From Planctomycetota bacterium (GTDB taxonomy: Bacteria > Planctomycetota > Planctomycetia > Pirellulales > Thermoguttaceae), in the NCBI GenBank assembly GCA_015661985.1, contig DQVB01000485.1:1-8583 (forward strand): 8,583 bases of DNA. Reading direction: 5' to 3'. A program made the translations under genes and the position numbers. Of this stretch, positions 4,897-8,583 are shown one piece after another. How positions within the stretch are numbered: the stretch's first letter is position 1; each line of letters starts with the position of its first letter. Under the pieces are notes generated by a model, which did not search any database, was not told where the DNA came from, and saw nothing but the letters and a program-made list of their open reading frames with translations.

Positions 4897-6699
4897 ATGG
4901 GGAGATGGCGCCGGCTGGCCGTTTTGACAGCAGCGGCTTGTGCGCTGGTGGCGGTGGCCCTGGGAGGGGAGAACCTTCCTGACCGGGAAGGCCATGCGGC
5001 CACGGGGACCGACTGGCGCAATATCCGCACCGGCCATCGCATCCCGGACGAAGGTTATTGTGATCAGCCGTACACGGTCATCACACCTGACGGGAATTGG
5101 CTATGCACAATGACCACGGGGCCCGGCCGGGAGGGGCAGCGCGGGCAACACATCGTGGCCACGATCAGCAAGGACCAGGGGCGGACGTGGTCTGCGCTTG
5201 TTGATATCGAGCCTTCCGACGGACCGGAGGCCAGTTGGGCCATGCCGCTGGTGGTGCCCAGCGGTCGGGTCTATGTCTTTTATTCGTACAACGGTGACAA
5301 CCTGCGCAGCTGGAAGGGCAGACCCATCCGGGCCGATACCGTGGGCTGGTACTGCTTCAAGTACTCGGACGACGGCGGCCGCACCTGGTCGCGTCGCTAC
5401 CGCTTGCCCCTGCCTTTAGCCCCTGTGGATCGTGATAATACCTTCGATGGGCTTCACCAGATCTTCTGGGGCATCGGCAAGCCGATCGTCCACGGATCGA
5501 CTATGTGGTTTGCCTTCAGCCGCTGTGGGGCCTTGTTGGTGGACAAGTCTGAAGGCTGGTTCTACCGTTCCGACAATATCTGCACCGAACCGGACCCTGA
5601 AAAGATCCACTGGCAGCTGTTGCCCGATGGCCCGCATGGGCTCCGGAACCCCGAGTACGGGGATGTGCACGCCGAGCAGAACCTGGTGGCCCTCTCGGAT
5701 GGCTCGCTCTATTGCATGTACCGCACGCTCACCGGCCATCCCTTCCACGCCTACAGCCGCGACGGCGGACACACGTGGACTACGCCTGTACCGGCCACCT
5801 ACACGCCGGGAGGCCGCGCGTTCAAACAGCCCCGGGCTTGTGCCAGGATCTGGCGCACGAAGAGCGGCAAGTTTCTTTTCTGGTATCACAATCACAGCGA
5901 CATCAGCCAAGGCGGTTGGCGGGGACGCAACCCGGCCTGGATCTCCGGCGGCGTCGAGCGAGACGGGTATATTTACTGGTCGCAACCCGAACTGCTCCTG
6001 TACGATCCCGATCCGAACGTGCGGATGAGTTACCCCGACCTGATCCAGCAGGACGGCCGGTATTGGGTGACCGAAACCCAGAAAACCGTCGCCCGTGTGC
6101 ACCGGATCGACAGGCGGCTGCTGGAAGGCTTGTGGGCGCAAGGCCGGATCGAACAGGTGACGCGCGACGGCTCGATGTTCGAGCTTGCCGGCCCGGCTGC
6201 CGGGCCGGGCGAGCACGTCCTGCCCGAGCCGCTCGATCTGTCCGCGCTTGGCGGCATAACGGTGGAACTGTGGGTGCGCTGGGATGAATGGAGCGCGGGG
6301 CAAGTGCTCCTGGACTGGCGGACTTCGGCGGGTGTCGGTGGGGCATTGGTGACCACCCCGAACGGCAGCGTGCGACTCGTGCTGAACGACGGCCGCGCCC
6401 AGGCCACTTGGGATTGCGACCCCGGGCTGCTCAGCGTGGGTCGCTGGCATCACATCACGGCCATCGTGGACGCCCAAGCGCAGATTATCAGTTTCCTCAT
6501 CGACGGCACGCTTTGCGACGGCGGCCCGCACCGGCCGTACGGCTGGACGCGCTACCCTAACCGACTTGCGGACGTGAGCGGGTCGGGCACGCTGCGTGTG
6601 GCCCCTTCCCTGCGCGGCCGACTCCATTGCGTCCGCGTCTACCGCCGGTGCCTGCGCACCTCGGAAGCCGTGGCCAACTTCCGGGCCGGCCGCCGCTAG
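4897..6699 (+). CDS. Exported sialidase-like BNR-repeat protein with C-terminal LamG-like domain
   Basis: The product has 600 residues. A Sec signal (RWRR, then hydrophobic residues 7-22) targets it to the periplasm or outside. Residues about 45-420 form a sialidase-type beta-propeller, with three Asp-boxes at 91-98 (SKDQGRTW), 157-164 (SDDGGRTW) and 287-294 (SRDGGHTW). HRIP at 47-50 matches the family RIP motif with a candidate substrate-binding Arg48. Glu260 and Arg276 sit in HAEQNLVALSDGSLYCMYR, and SYPDL around Tyr379 resembles the site of the GH33 nucleophile. These catalytic assignments are inference. Residues about 447-597 form a concanavalin/LamG-like domain (ITVELWVRW, GRWHHI, FLIDG), probably carbohydrate-binding. 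The start has GGAGG eight bases upstream (4884-4888). Related sialidase-like proteins are numerous in planctomycetes, and many have unproven substrates, so cleavage of sialic acid is not assured. Confidence 0.88.
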   Translation: MGRWRRLAVLTAAACALVAVALGGENLPDREGHAATGTDWRNIRTGHRIPDEGYCDQPYTVITPDGNWLCTMTTGPGREGQRGQHIVATISKDQGRTWSALVDIEPSDGPEASWAMPLVVPSGRVYVFYSYNGDNLRSWKGRPIRADTVGWYCFKYSDDGGRTWSRRYRLPLPLAPVDRDNTFDGLHQIFWGIGKPIVHGSTMWFAFSRCGALLVDKSEGWFYRSDNICTEPDPEKIHWQLLPDGPHGLRNPEYGDVHAEQNLVALSDGSLYCMYRTLTGHPFHAYSRDGGHTWTTPVPATYTPGGRAFKQPRACARIWRTKSGKFLFWYHNHSDISQGGWRGRNPAWISGGVERDGYIYWSQPELLLYDPDPNVRMSYPDLIQQDGRYWVTETQKTVARVHRIDRRLLEGLWAQGRIEQVTRDGSMFELAGPAAGPGEHVLPEPLDLSALGGITVELWVRWDEWSAGQVLLDWRTSAGVGGALVTTPNGSVRLVLNDGRAQATWDCDPGLLSVGRWHHITAIVDAQAQIISFLIDGTLCDGGPHRPYGWTRYPNRLADVSGSGTLRVAPSLRGRLHCVRVYRRCLRTSEAVANFRAGRR

Positions 6700-6724
6700 C
6701 CGAGGTTGTTCACGAGCGGCAGAA

Positions 6725-6772
6725 GTGGGACAGGCATCTTGCCTGTCCTGCCTGGTCGACAGGCTGGAAGCC
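6725..6772. repeat. Hairpin-rich intergenic element, probably dispersed
   Basis: Three overlapping inverted repeats lie in under 50 bases: GGACAGGCA/TGCCTGTCC (6728-6748, loop TCT), GCCTG/CAGGC (6750-6764) and GGCT/AGCC (6762-6772). Reverse-strand translation gives DRQDACPT and forward translation gives GQASCLS. I recall these as spurious-ORF signatures of a short repeat found many times in planctomycete and verrucomicrobial genomes. It begins 26 bases after the sialidase-like stop and could also act on that transcript's 3' end. Confidence 0.55.
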
Positions 6773-6915
6773 CATGCCATGTGTTCATGGATAATCCGGG
6801 CTAGAGGTCCGGAAGCCTTGATCCTTTCTGCTGTTGATCCTTCCCGCGCCGCCGTTTCGGTGGTCAAGGACAACGCAACCAGGCTGACGCGGGATTGTTG
6901 GCATTGGGGGGGTGT

Positions 6916-6944
6916 TTGGCTCGACGGCTGGTGGCGTGTATGAT
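6916..6944 (+). promoter_or_regulatory. Candidate sigma70-type promoter for the ceramidase-like gene
   Basis: TTGGCT (6916-6921) and TATGAT (6939-6944) are separated by 17 bases. The predicted start near 6951 leaves a 40-base leader containing the AGGGAGG ribosome binding site. TTGATCCTT occurs twice upstream (6818-6826 and 6834-6842) and might be an activator site, though this is weak. Confidence 0.55.
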
Positions 6945-6990
6945 GATCGGGCGAGATGTGGACCGGAACCAGCGATAGGGAGGCCATGCC

Positions 6991-8379
6991 ATGCGACGTC
7001 GTGAGTTCATAAGGGGTGCAATAGGAACGGGCTTGGCGGCCGTCTCGGCCCCGGCGGCAGGGATGTGTTATGGGGCCGAGTCGCCTTCGAGTCTGGAAGC
7101 CGGCCAAGGCGTTATCGACACGACACCGCCGCTGGGGATCGAACTGGCCGGTTTCCATCGGCCGCCGGGCAAAGAGCGGGTAATCAGGGGGATTCGTCAA
7201 GCGACGGCTGCCCGGGCTTTGGTGTTGCGCTGCGGGGACCGTCAGGCAGCCATCGTCTCTCTGGACATCTGCGCCGTTTCGGCCGGGATGGCAGCCAGGG
7301 TGGCCCGCCGTGTGGCCCAGCGGACGGGAATCGCCGCATCGGGGGTGCGGATCGTCGCCACGCATACCCATTCGATGCCCACCTTCCGCTATCTGCGCCA
7401 ATGGGGAGCCGTTCCACGGCAGTACATGGCCGAGGTGGAGGAAAAGGTCCTCGGGGCGGTGGCGCGGGCTCAAGCCGACTTGGCGCCGTCAAGGCTTCTG
7501 TTTGGACGCGCTGGGGTGGTCGGAGGCAACTACAACCGAACCAGCTCGACGTGGAAGACGGACGAGTCGTTTGACGAGCGTGCCACTGAGGAGGACCGGT
7601 GGCTGGACACGAAGGTCTCTGTGCTTCTGTTCGAACGTTCCGCGGCCAAGGGCGATCTGTTGTGGTATCACTTCTGTGCCCATCCGGTCTGTTACACGGA
7701 CGACCAGGCCGGACCGGATTGGCCGGGATTGGTGAGTGAGCTATGCCGGCAGTCAGGCGCGCCGGTACCCTGTTTCCTTCAAGGCCATTGCGGGGACGTC
7801 AACCCGGGCCCTGGCCAGCCGCGGCTGGGCGTGCCCCACGAAGTGGCCGCCGCGATCCATGGCGGGATCAGGAGGGCTCTGGACGCGGCCCGTCCCGTTG
7901 CGGTGGATACGCTGTGCAGCGACGCGACCCGAGTGGCCCTGCCGCTGGACCTGGATCGGCTGGCTCGGCAGTTGGCCGAGTACCGCAAAGATCCCTCGCG
8001 GTGCACCGGCGGCCCATGGGTCGACGAAGGGTTTGCTGCGGATTGGGCCCGATCGGCGGCCCGCTGGGACCGGGCGCGCAACAGAGTGGAAGCACGGATT
8101 TCCGCCCTGCGGCTGGGTGATGTAGCGATGGCCTTCCACCCGGCCGAGTTGTACAGCTATTACGGGCTGGCCATCCAGCGCGATTCGCCTTGCCCCGACA
8201 CCCTGGTGGTGGGCTATACGGATGATGGGATCGGCTATTTGACGGATCGCCAGGCATTTCGCGCGGGCGAGTACGCGGCGCTGACGGTCCCCAAGATCCT
8301 CGATCTGCCGCCTTATCGGCCGGAAGCCGCGTCGCAGTTGACGCGGGCCGTCCTGGCCATGCTGGAAAAACTGACCTGA
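6991..8379 (+). CDS. Tat-exported neutral/alkaline ceramidase-like protein
   Basis: The product has 462 residues. MRRREFIRGAIGTGLAA is a twin-arginine signal, so the folded, metal-loaded enzyme would be exported. The body matches the N-terminal catalytic domain of neutral non-lysosomal ceramidases, zinc amidases that split ceramide. ATHTHS (123-128) supplies candidate zinc ligand His125 and acid/base His127, and AHP supplies His231. HPAE gives Glu386, and GYTDDGIGYLTD gives Tyr416. The motif usually read GDVSPN is GDVNPG here (268-273), so the known Ser nucleophile is replaced by Asn271. Classical ceramide hydrolysis is therefore doubtful. The C-terminal immunoglobulin-like domain of full-length ceramidases (about 650 residues) is absent. 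Planctomycetes carry many such short homologues with unknown substrates. AGGGAGG (6977-6983) lies seven bases before the start; an ATG at 6986 is out of frame. The next Tat substrate begins about 80 bases downstream. Confidence 0.88.
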   Translation: MRRREFIRGAIGTGLAAVSAPAAGMCYGAESPSSLEAGQGVIDTTPPLGIELAGFHRPPGKERVIRGIRQATAARALVLRCGDRQAAIVSLDICAVSAGMAARVARRVAQRTGIAASGVRIVATHTHSMPTFRYLRQWGAVPRQYMAEVEEKVLGAVARAQADLAPSRLLFGRAGVVGGNYNRTSSTWKTDESFDERATEEDRWLDTKVSVLLFERSAAKGDLLWYHFCAHPVCYTDDQAGPDWPGLVSELCRQSGAPVPCFLQGHCGDVNPGPGQPRLGVPHEVAAAIHGGIRRALDAARPVAVDTLCSDATRVALPLDLDRLARQLAEYRKDPSRCTGGPWVDEGFAADWARSAARWDRARNRVEARISALRLGDVAMAFHPAELYSYYGLAIQRDSPCPDTLVVGYTDDGIGYLTDRQAFRAGEYAALTVPKILDLPPYRPEAASQLTRAVLAMLEKLT

Positions 8380-8392
8380 GGCCCTCGGCGCC

Positions 8393-8415
8393 GCGACGAC
8401 GGGTTTCCCGGTCGC
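8393..8415 (+). repeat. Hairpin between the ceramidase-like gene and the next gene
   Basis: GCGAC (8393-8397) and CGGG (8400-8403) pair with CCCG (8407-8410) and GTCGC (8411-8415) around loop TTT, with GA bulged on the left. There is no T run. It could tune read-through or mRNA stability within an operon, or be a U-less terminator. Confidence 0.35.
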
Positions 8416-8461
8416 CGTGTGTCGGTTCACCCCGTTGAGGCCTTTTCCAGGGAGAATGACC

Positions 8462-8583
8462 GTGACAGAACATCAAGGCGTTGATCCGGACCGGGGCGCC
8501 GGCGGCGGATATGGCCGCCGCGTTTTCCTCAAGGCCAGCGTGGTTTCGGCGGCCGCGGCCGGCGTCTCCGGCGCCAGCGCAGC
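8462..8583 (+). CDS. Tat-exported protein, 5' fragment cut by the window end
   Basis: About 40 residues are visible, beginning MTEHQGVDPDRGAGGGYG and followed by GRRVFLKASVVSAAAAGVSG. This is a clear twin-arginine signal (RRxFLK with an Ala-rich core) after a hydrophilic extension. ATG 8456 is the first in-frame start, but GGGAG at 8450-8454 ends only one base before it. GTG 8462 has seven bases of spacing and is preferred, costing two residues. The mature enzyme is not in the window. Gfo/Idh/MocA-type oxidoreductases and sulfatases in planctomycetes often start this way, but nothing seen here decides between them. It follows the ceramidase-like gene by 82 bases on the same strand and may be cotranscribed. 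Confidence 0.8.
   Translation, partial: MTEHQGVDPDRGAGGGYGRRVFLKASVVSAAAAGVSGASA

Noticed and set aside
5416..7473. 685-codon open frame on the minus strand across the sialidase-like and ceramidase-like genes
   Set aside because: It lies opposite two well-supported genes with clear motifs, spans their intergenic repeat and promoter, and its translation shows no domain. It is a GC-driven shadow.

Overview
The window looks like chromosome from a planctomycete, probably of the Pirellulales (Thermogutta-like). The reasons are the high GC, a small HU-type protein with the sequence style of that group, a short lipoprotein I recall as typical of it, and the mix of Tat- or Sec-exported enzymes separated by long, hairpin-rich spacers. 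This placement rests on protein style, not on a search. All supported genes lie on the + strand; the many long antisense and alternate-frame ORFs are shadows of GC-rich coding DNA.

Layout. Bases 1-124 are a very A-rich tract (9 of 50 G+C in 1-50) followed by a long imperfect palindrome that ends at an abrupt jump to about 80% G+C. A right-handed beta-helix protein follows (125-1288). It has three exact-length 138-bp repeats and a glycine-zipper tail, and it may have lost its 5' end. After a spacer of about 580 bases comes a polytopic membrane protein of unknown function (1869-2714). A spacer of about 770 bases leads to a good sigma70-type promoter and an HU-family DNA-binding protein (3583-3981). 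After another spacer of about 520 bases comes a 72-residue lipoprotein (4500-4718). The second half holds an exported sialidase/BNR-repeat protein with a C-terminal LamG-like domain (4897-6699), a hairpin-rich element that resembles a dispersed repeat, and a second promoter candidate. These are followed by a Tat-exported neutral-ceramidase-like protein (6991-8379) and the start of another Tat substrate that runs off the window.

How the genes may work together. HU is housekeeping. The sialidase-like, ceramidase-like and Tat-exported genes could form an exported scavenging set for complex glycans or sphingolipids. However, the ceramidase homologue has Asn where the family nucleophile Ser is expected, and the first two genes appear separately transcribed. 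The most unusual points are the composition break with its attC-like palindrome at the left edge, and the beta-helix/glycine-zipper architecture. I found no complete new multigene system, RNA gene or CRISPR array.
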